A stretch of 64,000 bases of DNA from Deinococcus sp. Marseille-Q6407 (GTDB taxonomy: Bacteria > Deinococcota > Deinococci > Deinococcales > Deinococcaceae). Shown here in pieces: positions 39,771 through 52,805 of this stretch; position 1 is the stretch's first letter, and each line of letters opens with the position of its first letter. The notes below the pieces were generated by a model, which saw nothing but the letters and a program-made list of their open reading frames with translations, made no database searches and was not told the DNA's origin. The stretch covers positions 12,501 to 76,500 of the forward strand of contig NZ_CAMPFU010000001.1 in the NCBI RefSeq assembly GCF_946848805.1, in the 5' to 3' direction. Position numbers and translations under genes: made by a program.

Positions 39771-40819
39771 TCAGGGCCCACTGGTGGCTGTGCCTCCCGG
39801 TGCCGTGCTGGTCCCGGAGGTGGCCGTCTGTGAAGCTGCTTCAGCTGCTTCAGCGGCACGCACCTGCAGCTTGACCGTCACCCGGTCCAGCACCTGGACG
39901 CCTTCGGGTGGCAGCAGCCGCACCTCGGTCTGGTAGGTGCCGGCGTGATAGTCAGGGGTGCCGGAGATTTCGGTCAGGGTGTCCAGCGTCTTGCCCGGCC
40001 CGATCACCCGCACCTGCGCAGGGCTGAGGGCAGACGATACCAGCTGCAGCCCGGCGGGCGGCGCAGTCAGCCGCACCGGCAGGGTGCGGGCCGGTGGCTG
40101 CCCGGCGTCCAGGCGGGTCAGCTCGGCAGTGGCCGGGGAGAGGGTCACGTCCTGCACCGGTTGGCCAGCGCTGTTGAGGGCCAGCAGATTGACCGTACGG
40201 CTCTGGCCCGGTTCCAGGTTCACCGGCGCGTAACTCAGCTGTTCGATCTCGTTTACGGTGCGGCTGGGGCCACTGACCGTGACCTCGGCCGGCTGCACCT
40301 GATAGCTGGGCATCAGGGTGCTGCCCGGCGCATATACCGTCACCGTGACCGGCAGAGTGCGGGTCTGCACGGTGTCCACCAGGCCCTGTACCCGGTCGGG
40401 CGTGGTGCGCACCACCGTGGTGTTGTCGGGTGCGGCCACCGTCACGGCGGTGTTGAAGGTGCCTTCGGGCAGGCCGGTCACATCGGTCACCGCCTCGATC
40501 CGGTCGCCGCGCAGTTCCCGCAACCGTTCGGGGCGGCCGCTCAGGGTCACCTTGATGGTGCTCGGCGACAGGCCACTGACTGCCCGCTTCTCGCCGGCGC
40601 CCTCACCCGTATTGTCGCGCACGTTGACCGGCACGTCGTAGGTCTGCTCAATGATGGCGCGGCGGTCCTCCGAAGCGGCGTACCACAGCACACAGGCGGC
40701 CACGAAGGCCAACAGCTTGGCGCCCCAGTCACGGGTCAGGCTGCGGCGCAGCGACTCGCGGGCCTGCTGCCGGTTTGGTGGGCTGCCGGGCGCAGGCGGC
40801 GGCACGGATCCGGGCGCGG

Positions 40820-40823
<4 letters not shown>
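39771..40823 (-). CDS. cdaR: YbbR-domain protein CdaR
   Basis: 350 residues: one N-terminal membrane helix (GAKLLAFVAACVLWYAASED) then at least three YbbR repeats of about 80 residues (DVPVNVRDN, TLPVTVTVYAPGS, TLPVRLTAPPAGL), facing outward. CdaR binds and regulates the diadenylate cyclase CdaA. It overlaps the cdaA stop by four bases, the usual operon layout. The C-terminus is Ala/Thr/Gly-rich and low complexity. Confidence 0.9.
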
Positions 40824-41842
<1,019 letters not shown>

Positions 41843-42053
41843 GGGAGTGGCGCGGGGTCCTTTCTGGGCGGTCTGAGGGCCGGCTGCGGGCGGCGTTTGG
41901 GTAAAAGCAGGTCTGAGCAGCGGGCCAGGGACGAGCGGGAAGTTCTGCTGCCCACTATACAGAGGCCGCATGAGCAGAATTCTTGCAGGAGGGCACCGCC
42001 GCTGCTGGCTGGCGGCCCGCCACACCGCTGGCGTCCGGCGCTACAGTGAGCGC

Positions 42054-43283
<1,230 letters not shown>

Positions 43284-43329
43284 GCTGCGCCTGCCGGCCT
43301 GAGCACCGGCACAGCCGCAAAGGAAAAGA

Positions 43330-43354
43330 CCACGGGTTTGCCCCGTGGTTTTTT
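43330..43354 (+). terminator. Terminator of apgM
   Basis: CCACGGG-TTTGC-CCCGTGG followed by TTTTTT; the opposite strand has a run of A before the stem, so it may also serve trmH. Confidence 0.9.
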
Positions 43355-43382
43355 GTGATGCCGGAGCAGAGAGCGGCGGCGG

Positions 43383-44057
43383 TTAGCTCGCCCCCAGCAT
43401 CTGCCCCTGGTCGTCCAGTTCGGGGTAGGCGCGGCCCTGTTCGTCGTAGGTTTCGGCCAGGTCCGGGTAAGCCCACTGAAAGGCGGTCCGGCGTAAGTCC
43501 TCTTCGCTCAGCTGTGGCTGGGCATACATGCCGGCTTCCAGCCGCTGCCGCTGCGCCTCAAATAGGATGGTGGCGGCGGCCACCGAGACGTTGAGGCTCT
43601 GCACCATTCCCATCATCGGAATCACGATGTTGGCGTCGGCGGCCTCGGCAGCGGCGTCGCTCACGCCAAATTTCTCGGCCCCCAGCAGCACGCAGGTGGG
43701 GCGGGTGTAGTCGGGCTCGCGGTAGTCCACCGAGCGCTGCGAGAGGTGGGTGGCCAGCACCTGCACCCCCTGGCCCTGCAGCTCGCGGATGGCGTCCAGC
43801 GCCGAGGCGTGCTGCTGCACAGTCACCCACTTGTGGGCGCTGCCGGAACTGGCTTCAAACATCCGCGAGCGAAAGGACCCCAGGCTCAGGCTCTTGGGCG
43901 GCACGGCGTGGGCGGTCATGGCCCCCACCGCGTCACAGGTGCGCAGGATGGCGCTGAGGTTATGAGGCTTGTTGACCTCGTCCATCAGCACGCTGAGGGT
44001 GGGCTGGCGCAGGCGCAGGACACGCAGGATCTTGGCGTAACGTTCGGGCGTCATCAC
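43383..44057 (-). CDS. trmH: tRNA (guanosine-18-2'-O)-methyltransferase
   Basis: 224 residues of the SPOUT family: [23 protein letters not shown] and [17 protein letters not shown] at the N-terminus, then [13 protein letters not shown] and [17 protein letters not shown], which form the knot that binds AdoMet. It methylates G18 in the D-loop. GGAAGGTG lies before the ATG and TATGCT eight bases upstream, so both start modes are possible. Confidence 0.93.
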   Translation of the reverse strand: MMTPERYAKILRVLRLRQPTLSVLMDEVNKPHNLSAILRTCDAVGAMTAHAVPPKSLSLGSFRSRMFEASSGSAHKWVTVQQHASALDAIRELQGQGVQVLATHLSQRSVDYREPDYTRPTCVLLGAEKFGVSDAAAEAADANIVIPMMGMVQSLNVSVAAATILFEAQRQRLEAGMYAQPQLSEEDLRRTAFQWAYPDLAETYDEQGRAYPELDDQGQMLGAS

Positions 44058-44092
44058 CTTCCAGCATACGGGGTGCCGCCCTTCCCCCCGGC

Positions 44093-44755
44093 TTACTCGC
44101 CCGGCAGGCGGCGCACCGGCAGCTGCACCCAGCCCCGGCGCGACACGATTCGCAGCAGCAGCACGGTGGCGATGCCGGCCAGCTGTGCACCCACCATACC
44201 CAGCAGCGGCACGGTCAGGTACACGGCCGCCGCGCCCAGCGCCGCCGCCGTGGCATACAGCTGGTCACGGCGGTACATCACTTCCGGCACCTCGTTGGCG
44301 ATCAGGTCGCGGATGATGCCGCCGCCCACCCCGCTCAGCATGCCCGCAAAGGTCACGCCCAGCGGCCCCAGGCCCAGCGCCAGTGCACCCAGCGCCCCGG
44401 ACGAGGCGAACACCGCCAGCCCGATCGAGTCGAAAATCTGAATGGTGCGCTCGAAGCGGGCCAGCCGCTCCCCGAAGGCGAAGGCCAGCAGGCCGCCGCC
44501 CAGCGAGAGCCAGGCATACAGCTCATCGCGTAGGAAAAGCGGCGGAGTCTGTCCGGTCAGGGTGTCGCGCACCGCGCCCCCGCCCACCGCCGTCACCGCG
44601 CCCAGCACCAGCACCCCAAAAATATCGAAACGCTTGCGCACGGCCAGCAGCGCCCCCGACATCGCAAAAGCCAGGGTGCCCAGCAGGTCGAAGATACGTA
44701 GCCCCGACTGCAACTGGGTCAGTGGGACGCCGGGCAGCAGCGAGAGGTCAGGCAT
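44093..44755 (-). CDS. TRIC-type (UPF0126) membrane channel protein
   Basis: 220 residues with about seven helices in two related halves: [25 protein letters not shown] and [20 protein letters not shown], each followed by a Gly-rich GGGxxRD ([26 protein letters not shown]). This repeat identifies prokaryotic TRIC cation channels, trimers conducting K+ or Na+. The gene is alone between trmH and yebC on the same strand. Confidence 0.9.
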   Translation of the reverse strand: MPDLSLLPGVPLTQLQSGLRIFDLLGTLAFAMSGALLAVRKRFDIFGVLVLGAVTAVGGGAVRDTLTGQTPPLFLRDELYAWLSLGGGLLAFAFGERLARFERTIQIFDSIGLAVFASSGALGALALGLGPLGVTFAGMLSGVGGGIIRDLIANEVPEVMYRRDQLYATAAALGAAAVYLTVPLLGMVGAQLAGIATVLLLRIVSRRGWVQLPVRRLPGE

Positions 44756-44809
44756 GGGTGCCCAGCTTCCGTAGCCGCCGGCCTCTGCCTGAGCCCCACA
44801 TGCCAGCCA

Positions 44810-45547
<738 letters not shown>

Positions 45548-45752
45548 TGTTCAGTTTGCTCCTTGAGGTGAAGGCGGCCGCGCGCGTGGCCCCGTGTGCT
45601 TTTTGCCCAGCCTGGCCTGGGGCCTGATACAGCTGCGCTGCATAACCCGGCACAGCTGCGCGCGGCCGTGGGACGCGGGGCCCATTGTAACGCGGCGGGC
45701 GGGCGGGTCGCAGGTTGCTGTTACCGGCGGCCCCGGGGTGCAGAATGTCCGC

Positions 45753-46598
45753 ATGACCAGCCAAACCCCGCCCTGGACTGAACGCCTGCGGACCGCCAAC
45801 GGAGTCCGGCTGCACTGCCTGGAAGCCGGTCCCGAAGATGGCCCGCTGACGGTACTGCTGCACGGTTTTCCCGAGGACAGCCGCGCCTGGAAACATCAGA
45901 TTGGCCCGCTGGCCCGCGCCGGCTTCCGGGTGGTGGCCCCCGACATGCGTGGCTATCAGCTTAGCGACAAGCCGGCCGGGGTGGAAGCCTACCAGATCGA
46001 TCACCTGATTGATGATGTGGTGGCGCTGATTCACTCGCTGGGCCATGACCGCGCCCATGTGGTGGGGCACGACTGGGGCGGCATCGTCGCCTGGGCCGTG
46101 GCGATCCGCAACCCCGAGGTGGTGGACCGCCTGGTGATTCTCAACTCGCCGCACCCGGCCGCCGCCCGCCGCGAGCTGCATGGCCTCAAGCAGAAGAAGC
46201 GCTCTTGGTACGTGGGCTTTTTCCAGCTGCCCTGGCTGCCGGAAAAAGTGCTGCCTTCGCTGGGCCGTAAGGCTCTGGAAGGTGCGCGGCCCGGCAGCTT
46301 CAGCCCGGCGGACCTGGCCGGTTATCAGGCGGCCTGGGCGCTGCCCGGCGCCGCCACATCCATGATCAACTACTACCGCGCGCTGATCCGCTTTGGCAAT
46401 GTCAGGGGCACCCAGGTGCAGGCGCCCACGCTGCTGATGTGGGGTATGCAGGACACCGCTCTGGTCCCCGAGCTGACCGAGGGTCTGGAACCCTGGGTGC
46501 CGGACCTGCGGGTGGTGCGTTTCCCGCAGGCCACCCACTGGGTGCTGCGCGATGAAGCGGTGCGTGTCAGCAACCTGCTGACCGAGTTCCTGAGCTGA
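45753..46598 (+). CDS. Alpha/beta hydrolase, epoxide-hydrolase-like
   Basis: 281 residues. [14 protein letters not shown] carries the oxyanion HGxP motif, [10 protein letters not shown] the nucleophile Asp typical of epoxide hydrolases and dehalogenases, and ATHWVL the catalytic His. The enzyme probably opens epoxides or cleaves a related substrate through an ester intermediate in the cytoplasm. CAGAAT ends six bases before ATG 45753, favouring this start over the longer open frame. Confidence 0.85.
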   Translation: MTSQTPPWTERLRTANGVRLHCLEAGPEDGPLTVLLHGFPEDSRAWKHQIGPLARAGFRVVAPDMRGYQLSDKPAGVEAYQIDHLIDDVVALIHSLGHDRAHVVGHDWGGIVAWAVAIRNPEVVDRLVILNSPHPAAARRELHGLKQKKRSWYVGFFQLPWLPEKVLPSLGRKALEGARPGSFSPADLAGYQAAWALPGAATSMINYYRALIRFGNVRGTQVQAPTLLMWGMQDTALVPELTEGLEPWVPDLRVVRFPQATHWVLRDEAVRVSNLLTEFLS

Positions 46599-46649
46599 GG
46601 CCTGGAGTCAGCTCAACAGAGATCAACAAACCAGAGAACAGCAAAAAGC

Positions 46650-46685
46650 AGACCGGCGCGGCTTTCAGAGAGCCGTCGCCGGTCT
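46650..46685. terminator. Bidirectional terminator
   Basis: AGACCGGCG and CGCCGGTCT close a stem with an inner CGGCT/AGCCG helix. On the minus strand GCTTTTTGC follows. It separates the hydrolase gene from the converging small gene. Confidence 0.75.
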
Positions 46686-46711
46686 GTGTTCTGGCGGGTC
46701 TGGGTCTAGGT

Positions 46712-46996
46712 TCAGTCGCCGCGGTCAATCAGCGCTGCAGGGTCGGCTTCGGTACTCAGCTCCGGCTCGTGCTCTTCGGTGCGGATGCTCAGGTATGCGC
46801 GCTCCTCGGTAGGAGAGCGGCTGTCGCGTTCCTCGCGGCGCGGGCCGGTGTTCACGCCGCTGATCAGCAGGCTGCCGTTGTCCAGGCCTTCTTCGGGCCG
46901 GCCCTGCTCCACCGGCGTGCCGGTCCGGGGAGCGTACTCGTTGGGCAGGCCGCCCTGTTCGGTCGGGGGCTGGGCCGGGTCGCGCTTGTCGCTCAT
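46712..46996 (-). CDS. Hydrophilic hypothetical protein (94 aa)
   Basis: ATG 46996 is preferred (starts SDKRDPAQPPTEQGG) because TATGCT (47004-47009, minus) ends seven bases before it; ATG 47008 would add four residues. The protein is Glu/Arg/Pro-rich, without Cys or hydrophobic segments, and probably disordered. Such hydrophilic proteins in Deinococcus are sometimes desiccation-related, but nothing here proves it. Confidence 0.6.
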   Translation of the reverse strand: MSDKRDPAQPPTEQGGLPNEYAPRTGTPVEQGRPEEGLDNGSLLISGVNTGPRREERDSRSPTEERAYLSIRTEEHEPELSTEADPAALIDRGD

Positions 46997-47019
46997 GTCT
47001 GGCAGCATAGCTCAGGGTC

Positions 47020-47946
47020 TCAGCGGGTCAGCGCTTCCTGCAACGCTTCAGCAAAAGCGTCCTCATCATCCAGCCAGGGGTAGTGGCCGCTGTCCAGCAC
47101 CGTCAGGTCGGCGTCCCCGAGGTCCTGCAGCCAGTCGGTCTGCTCAGGGTATGAGCTGCGGTCATGTACCCCGGCAATCACAAAGATGGGCCGGGTGATG
47201 TCCTGCAAGAAGGGCGGGTACTCGAATTCCCACAGGCCCTGATACACCAGTGCCTCGCCCACTTCGGCGCGGCCGGTCAGCTGGCCCTCGGCGTCCACGA
47301 ACTCCAGCCGCATCCGGGCCTGTGGGTCGGGGAACTGCAGGGCGTTCAGCAGGTCGCGGGCGTTCAGCAGGTCAAAAGCCGCCTGTACCCGCGCCCCGCC
47401 TACCGCCGGGTATTCGTCCTCCGGAGTCTGGGCGCGGATTTCTTCGGCCGGGTCGTTCAGCGGCTGATCTTTCAGGGCGCTGGCTTCGGCCAGCAGGGTC
47501 AGGGCCAGCTGCGGAAAGTGTACCCAGGGATTGACCGTCACCACCCGCGCCGTGTGCTGCGGGTAGCGCCGGGCGTATTCCAGGGCAATCAGGGCGCCAA
47601 AGCCGTGGCCCAGCGGAATGATCTGCTCCAGTTCCAGATGCTGGCGCAGGGCTTCAAGGTCCTCGACCAGGGTATCGAGGTCCAGCTGGTCACCCTGTTC
47701 GGTGTCTTCCAGCGGGGCGCTGCGGCCACAGCCGCGCTGGTCCAGGTAAATGGCCGGCCAGTCCAGCTGCTCAAGCCGCTCACCGAAAATCTCCTGAAAG
47801 GAAAAGCTGTTGTAGCCGGGTCCGCCGTGCAGGAACACCACCGGGGGCCGCTCAGGGTTGCCCGGCTGCTGGGCAAAATAGAGCTCGGCGCCGTTGAGCA
47901 CTGCGGTGCTGCCGTCTGCCGCGGAATCTGCGAAGAAATCGGTCAT
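47020..47946 (-). CDS. Proline-iminopeptidase-like alpha/beta hydrolase lacking the nucleophile Ser
   Basis: 308 residues. The HGGPGYNSFSF oxyanion motif, YLDQRGCGRSAP and the C-terminal acid and base (GVHDRSSYP, DSGHYPWLDD) match proline iminopeptidase-like enzymes. The nucleophile elbow reads GHGFG with Gly115 where the family has Ser (G-H-S-x-G). As written the enzyme cannot form the acyl intermediate, so it is either inactive, a binding protein, or has a sequence error. TAGACT ends six bases before the ATG. Confidence 0.82.
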   Translation of the reverse strand: MTDFFADSAADGSTAVLNGAELYFAQQPGNPERPPVVFLHGGPGYNSFSFQEIFGERLEQLDWPAIYLDQRGCGRSAPLEDTEQGDQLDLDTLVEDLEALRQHLELEQIIPLGHGFGALIALEYARRYPQHTARVVTVNPWVHFPQLALTLLAEASALKDQPLNDPAEEIRAQTPEDEYPAVGGARVQAAFDLLNARDLLNALQFPDPQARMRLEFVDAEGQLTGRAEVGEALVYQGLWEFEYPPFLQDITRPIFVIAGVHDRSSYPEQTDWLQDLGDADLTVLDSGHYPWLDDEDAFAEALQEALTR

Positions 47947-48172
47947 GCGGGCAGTCTAGAGTGCGGCGCTTCCGGGAGAGCTCACGCAGCCGGCGGCCAC
48001 TGGCGCCGGGCACCGTGCAGCAGCATAAAGAGACTTTAAAACTGAGCGTGGTTACTCTTGTTCCGACCTCGTTAGACTTATTTCACATTTTCATGAGTGA
48101 CGCCGGTCCCCGGGCTGTCCGGACGCTGGCCGGCAGCCGGCAGGGCCGTAGGAGCGCGGAGGGAGAGTAGGC

Positions 48173-48841
48173 ATGGAGCAGTGCATTTTGGTGATTGAGG
48201 ACAATCCCGACATCAGCCGGGTGGTGCAGTATGAACTGGAGCAGGCCGGTTTCGAGGCCCTGACGGCGGCCGATGGCATCAGTGGGCTGACGCTGGCCCG
48301 CGAGGAGCACCCCGATCTGGTGATTCTGGACCTGGGTCTGCCCGATCTGGACGGTGCCGAGGTGACCCGCCGCCTGCGCAAGAACAGCTCAATGCCCATC
48401 ATTATCCTGACCGCCATGGACGCGCTGGACCGCAAGGTGGCCTTGCTGGAAGCCGGTGCCGACGACTACCTGACCAAGCCCTTTTACCCTGAGGAACTGG
48501 TGGCGCGGGTCAAGGTGCAGCTGCGCCATCAGCAACACGGTGACGTGATCCGAGTGGGCGATATGGAAATCCATCCCCAGAAGCGGCTGTGTTATTTCAA
48601 GGGCCACGAGGTGCGGCTCTCGCCCCGCGAGTTCGACCTGCTCACTTTCCTGGCGCGTCAGCCGGGCCGAGTTTATTCCCGCGCCGAGATTGAGCGCGAG
48701 GTCTGGAGCGGCGACCTGCCCAGCAATTCCAACGTGGTAGACGTTCACATGGCCAACATGCGTTCCAAACTGCGCGACCTCGACGGCTACGGCCTGATTC
48801 GCACGGTGCGCGGCATCGGGTACGCCCTCAAGACGCCCTAG
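48173..48841 (+). CDS. drRRA: OmpR-family response regulator, DrRRA-like
   Basis: 222 residues. The receiver has E9-D10, phospho-acceptor D53 in ILDLGLPDLDG and the Lys in DDYLTKPFYPEEL; the winged helix includes LSPREFDLLTFLARQPGRVYSR and SNVVDVHMANMRSKLRDLDG. It closely resembles, from memory, D. radiodurans DrRRA, a regulator required for radioresistance, including LRHQQHG and the GYALKTP end. GGAGGGAG precedes the ATG. No kinase gene is adjacent, so the partner is elsewhere. DrRRA identity is likely, not proven. Confidence 0.85.
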   Translation: MEQCILVIEDNPDISRVVQYELEQAGFEALTAADGISGLTLAREEHPDLVILDLGLPDLDGAEVTRRLRKNSSMPIIILTAMDALDRKVALLEAGADDYLTKPFYPEELVARVKVQLRHQQHGDVIRVGDMEIHPQKRLCYFKGHEVRLSPREFDLLTFLARQPGRVYSRAEIEREVWSGDLPSNSNVVDVHMANMRSKLRDLDGYGLIRTVRGIGYALKTP

Positions 48842-48863
48842 GCGTTTTCTCTAGACTGCCGAG

Positions 48864-49779
48864 ATGACCTCCGGGGCCAACACCACCCTGACCGCGCTGC
48901 CCAGTTTTCAGGTGGGCCACTGGACCGACCCGGTGGGCCGCACCGGCTGCACGGTGATTCTCTGCCCGCCGCAGGGCGCGGTGGCCTCTGCCAGTTTTCT
49001 GGGTCCCAGCCCCGGCACCCGTGAGGGCGTCCTGCTGGCGCCCGAAAAAGCGGTAGAGCGGGTGCACGCCGTAGTGCTGACCGGCCGGCGGCAGTGCCTT
49101 TGGGCTGGCGGCCGCCGACGGCGTGATGCGCGAGCTGGAAAGCTGGGGCCGGGGAGTGGACACAGGATTTGCGCGGGTGCCGATCGTGCCTGCGGCCGTG
49201 ATTTACGACCTGGGCTGCGGCGACCCGCAGGCCCGCCCCACCGCTGAAGCGGGCCGCGCCGCGCTGCTGGCGGCCAGCGCTGACCCGGTGCCCTGCGGCC
49301 GGGTGGGAGCCGGCGCCGGCGCCACCATCGGCAAATGGCGTGGTCCGGACGGCACCCGGCCCGGCGGCCTGGGCAGTGTTTTTCTGGAAGAGGGTGGCAC
49401 CGGAGTGGGCGTGCTGGCGGTGGTCAACCCGGTGGGCGATGTGCTGGACGAACAGGGGCAACCGCTGGGACAGGCCCCGGACTGGCCGGCGTTTCTGCAG
49501 GCCCCGGCCACCCCGGTGCAGAACACCACCCTGCTGGCCGTCGTCACCGAGCATGCGCTGACCAAGGCGGAATGCCGACGGCTGGCCGATACCGCCTGCG
49601 CGGCACTGGCTCGGGTCATCGCTCCCAGCCACACCGGCTGGGACGGCGATACGGCGTTTATGCTCAGCAGCGGTACCCAGCCGCCCGCTGACCCTTTGCA
49701 GCTGGCCGACCTGACCGGCCGGGCAGTGGCCGCGGCGGTCAGGTCGGCCGCGCAGCTGGGGCTGGCCGCTTCAGACTGA
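48864..49779 (+). pseudogene. P1-family (DmpA-like) peptidase, frameshifted
   Basis: The first frame from ATG 48864 (TAGACT box six bases upstream) reads FQVGHWTDPVGRTGCTVI to VHAVVLTG; the second frame reads SAFGLAAADGVMRELESWG to the end (TKAECRRLADTACAALARVI, PSHTGWDGDTAFMLSSG). Together they make a normal S58/P1 self-processing aminopeptidase-like protein of about 300 residues. At the junction (49080-49095) CGGC occurs twice in tandem; removing one copy restores the conserved VLTGGSAFG. So a 4-base duplication, or a sequencing error, breaks the gene. Confidence 0.82.
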
Positions 49780-49856
49780 TCTGGAACTGACTTTGTCTGA
49801 AGACTTCCTCACGCGACCGTCAGGGGAGGGACAGCCGGGGCCTTTAGGCTGGGGCT

Positions 49857-52697
49857 ATGAAACGGACCCGTCTGACTTCACTGGCCCTGGTGCTGAGCGC
49901 CGGCCTGATGCTGGGCCTGGGCACACAGGCTGAGGCCCAGACCTTCAAACTGTCGCCTGGGCTGCAGAAAAAGCTCCAGGCTGGTGACCAGGAACCTGTC
50001 GGCGTCATCGTGCGCTTCGAGTTTGCCAACAACGAGCGTGGTCGCCAGAACCTGGGGCAGCTGCGCTCTCAGCTGGCCCGCAGCATCAGCGGCCTGGGCC
50101 CGTCGGCCCGCATCCTGAACGAGGCGATTCGCAGCGGTCAGGGCAGTGAACTGTGGCTGGACCAGAGCGTCTACCTGCCGCTGACCCCCCGGCAGGCACT
50201 GGCGCTGGCCTCGCTGCCCAACGTCCGCGAAGTGTTCGAGAACTTCCAGGTGGAAGTGCCCCGCGCCGTGGCGCTGAGTGCGGCGTCGGCCCCGGCCGGC
50301 ACCCCGGCGCACCTGCAGCAGATCGGGGCGCCACAGGCCTGGGCGGCCGGTTACAAGGGCGCAGGCGTCCGGATCGGGCACCTGGACAGCGGGATCGACG
50401 CCTCGCACCCTGAGCTGGCCGGCAAACTCAACAGCTTTGCCGAGTTCGATGCCGAAGGCAACCGCGTGAACGGTGCTGCGCCGCACGACACCACCAACCA
50501 CGGCACCCACACCGCCGGGCTGCTGGTGGGCAAGACGGTGGGCGTGGCCCCCGATGCCAAGGTGATCAGCGCCCTGGTGCTGCCGAACAACAGCGGCACC
50601 TTCGCGCAGGTGATTGCCGGGATGCAGTACGTAATTGACCCCGACGGCAACCCAGCCACCGACGACGGCGCGCAGGTGGTCAACATGAGCCTGGGCATTC
50701 CCGGCAGCTGGAACGAATTCCGGGTACCGGTCACCAACATGCTGAACGCCGGCATCGTGCCGGTCTTCGCCATCGGCAACTATGGCCCGGCCGCCGGCAG
50801 CACCGGCAGCCCCGGCAACCTCCCCGAAGCGATCGGCGTGGGTGCTGTGGACAGCGCGGGCAACGTGGCTTCCTTCAGCAGCCGTGGCCCGGCCATTTGG
50901 AACATCAACGGTCAGAACGTGCAGGTCACCAAGCCGGATATTGCCGCGCCGGGCGTGGAAATCACCAGCGCTTTCCCCGGCGGTGGCTACGGCGCCCTGA
51001 GCGGTTCCTCCCAGGCCAGCCCTATTGCCGCAGGCGCAGTGGCCCTGATGCTGCAGGCCAAGCCCGGCAGCTCGGTGGACGCCGTGAAGAATGCCCTGTT
51101 TACCAGCGCCAGCAACGCCGGTGCCAAGAACAACAACGTGGGCTTCGGCCAGATCAGCCTGCCCGGTGCCCTGAGCAAGCTCGGTGTGAGCCTGAATCAG
51201 CCGGCCCCAGCCCCCACGCCTACGCCAACTCCGGCCCCGACGTCAAGCCCTGAACCAGCCCCGGCGCCTGCGCCGCCCCTACCCCACCCCGCCCCGGCGC
51301 CGGCTCCGACCCCCGCGCCCACTCCTGCTCCGGCGTCTGAGCTGACGTTTGCGGCCACCCCCAACCAGTTCTCACTGGCCCGTGGGCAGTCGCGCGCGGT
51401 GCAGCTGTCGGCCAATATGTCGGTCGGCATTACAGTCAAGGCAGCGGATGGTCTCCAGATCACCGCCAATGGCGGTGTGATCACCGTAACCAACGTCTCG
51501 GCCCCGGACGGCGCGCAGACGGTCACGCTGACCGCCACCACCGCTGAGGCCCCGGCCCGCACCCGGGAAGTGACGCTGAACATTACGACCACCGGCGCGC
51601 CTGCGCCCACCCCGACTCCTGCGCCTGCCCCCGCACCGACCCAGCCAGCACCTTCTCAACCCGCTCCCACTCAGCCTGCACCGGCCCAGCCGGCTCCGAC
51701 AGGCCCCTCTGGCTACAGCCTCTGCGCGGTGGAAGGCAGCAAGTGTGACTTTACTGGCGTTCGCGACGCCTACTTCGGTACAGCTGGCCGCTATGTAAAC
51801 GGCACCGGCACCGACGGCTTCATGTGTACCGTGCAGGAATGGGGGGTTGACCCGGCGCCCGGCGTGACCAAGGGCTGCTTTATCAAGAATCTGCCCGGCG
51901 CTCCGGCGCCCGCCCCCACTCAGCCCACCCCAACCCAGCCTGCCCCCGCTCAACCGGCACCGACTCAGCCGGCTCCCGGCCGCTCGGCCGCCAAGCCCCG
52001 GGTGCTGCTGGTGGACGACGATATGGGCAGCCGCAACGATGTGACCACTTTCCTGCGTGACGCCGTCAAGGCCAACGCCCTGGAAGGCAGCGCCCTGCTG
52101 TGGGATACCCGCCGTGGCTCGGTGCCGCTTTCGGAAATGCGCCGCGCCGATATCGTGGTGTGGGCCACCGGCGACAGTTACATGAACACCCTCAGCGCCC
52201 AGGACCAGCAGACGCTGGCCCAGTACCTGCAGGGCGGCGGCCGGCTGCTGCTGACTGGCCAGGACATCGGCTACGACATCGGCCACACCGCCTTTTATGA
52301 CCAGTACCTGGGTAGCCGCTTTGTGGGCGATTCCAGCGGCACCCTGTCGCTGAAGACCAGCGCGCCGCTGGGCACGGCTTCTTACCGCCTGAATGCCCCC
52401 GGCAGCGCCGGCAACCAGGTTTATCCGGACGTGCTGGCTGCCACCCGTGGCGCTGCCGTGGCCGGCACCTGGGACGGCCACGGCAGCGCCCAGAGCGTGC
52501 TGCGCGACCCTGACCCCCGCCGCGCCCGCGCCAAGGGCCGGCCGGCCGTGCGCGCGCAGTCGGCCGAGAACGGCTCTATCGTGCTGTTCAGTCCGGGCAC
52601 CTTCAAGACGGTCAACCTGGGCTTTGGCCTGGAAGCCCTCTCGCCTCAGGACCGCAATGTCCTGACCGGGCAGCTGTTCAACTGGCTGATGCAGTAA
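49857..52697 (+). CDS. Secreted subtilisin-family (S8) serine protease, multi-domain
   Basis: 946 residues. Signal peptide to about residue 27, then an inhibitor-like propeptide (about 45-135). The catalytic domain has D177 (GHLDSGIDASHPE), H215 (NHGTHTAGLL), oxyanion Asn307 (FAIGNYG) and S385 (SGSSQASPIAAG, the usual GTS reading GSS). Two Pro-Thr-Ala linkers separate a small beta domain, a four-Cys domain (SLCAVEGSKCDF to VTKGCF) and a C-terminal alpha/beta domain (KPRVLLVDDDMGSRNDV to QGGGRLLLTGQ). Degradation of external protein is likely. TAGGCT ends six bases before the ATG. Confidence 0.92.
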   Translation: MKRTRLTSLALVLSAGLMLGLGTQAEAQTFKLSPGLQKKLQAGDQEPVGVIVRFEFANNERGRQNLGQLRSQLARSISGLGPSARILNEAIRSGQGSELWLDQSVYLPLTPRQALALASLPNVREVFENFQVEVPRAVALSAASAPAGTPAHLQQIGAPQAWAAGYKGAGVRIGHLDSGIDASHPELAGKLNSFAEFDAEGNRVNGAAPHDTTNHGTHTAGLLVGKTVGVAPDAKVISALVLPNNSGTFAQVIAGMQYVIDPDGNPATDDGAQVVNMSLGIPGSWNEFRVPVTNMLNAGIVPVFAIGNYGPAAGSTGSPGNLPEAIGVGAVDSAGNVASFSSRGPAIWNINGQNVQVTKPDIAAPGVEITSAFPGGGYGALSGSSQASPIAAGAVALMLQAKPGSSVDAVKNALFTSASNAGAKNNNVGFGQISLPGALSKLGVSLNQPAPAPTPTPTPAPTSSPEPAPAPAPPLPHPAPAPAPTPAPTPAPASELTFAATPNQFSLARGQSRAVQLSANMSVGITVKAADGLQITANGGVITVTNVSAPDGAQTVTLTATTAEAPARTREVTLNITTTGAPAPTPTPAPAPAPTQPAPSQPAPTQPAPAQPAPTGPSGYSLCAVEGSKCDFTGVRDAYFGTAGRYVNGTGTDGFMCTVQEWGVDPAPGVTKGCFIKNLPGAPAPAPTQPTPTQPAPAQPAPTQPAPGRSAAKPRVLLVDDDMGSRNDVTTFLRDAVKANALEGSALLWDTRRGSVPLSEMRRADIVVWATGDSYMNTLSAQDQQTLAQYLQGGGRLLLTGQDIGYDIGHTAFYDQYLGSRFVGDSSGTLSLKTSAPLGTASYRLNAPGSAGNQVYPDVLAATRGAAVAGTWDGHGSAQSVLRDPDPRRARAKGRPAVRAQSAENGSIVLFSPGTFKTVNLGFGLEALSPQDRNVLTGQLFNWLMQ

Positions 52698-52750
52698 GAG
52701 TCAGGCAGGTTCGCGCCCACGCGGCGCGGTCCTGACCGGAAGAACGAAGC

Positions 52751-52789
52751 GAAGCCGGGAGCCTATGTAGATGGATGGCTCCCGGCTTC
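52751..52789. terminator. Bidirectional terminator between convergent genes
   Basis: GAAGCCGGGAGCC and GGCTCCCGGCTTC pair exactly over 13 bp with a 13-base loop. T-rich sequence follows weakly on the plus strand (GTTCTGATTTC). It serves the protease and rtcB. Confidence 0.75.
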
Positions 52790-52805
52790 GTTCTGATTTC
52801 CGGCC

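Noticed and set aside
41970..42025. Upstream starts for cdaA (ATG 41971 or the frame start at 42025)
   Set aside because: A TATAGT promoter box at 41954-41959 lies downstream of both, and the added residues do not resemble CdaA.
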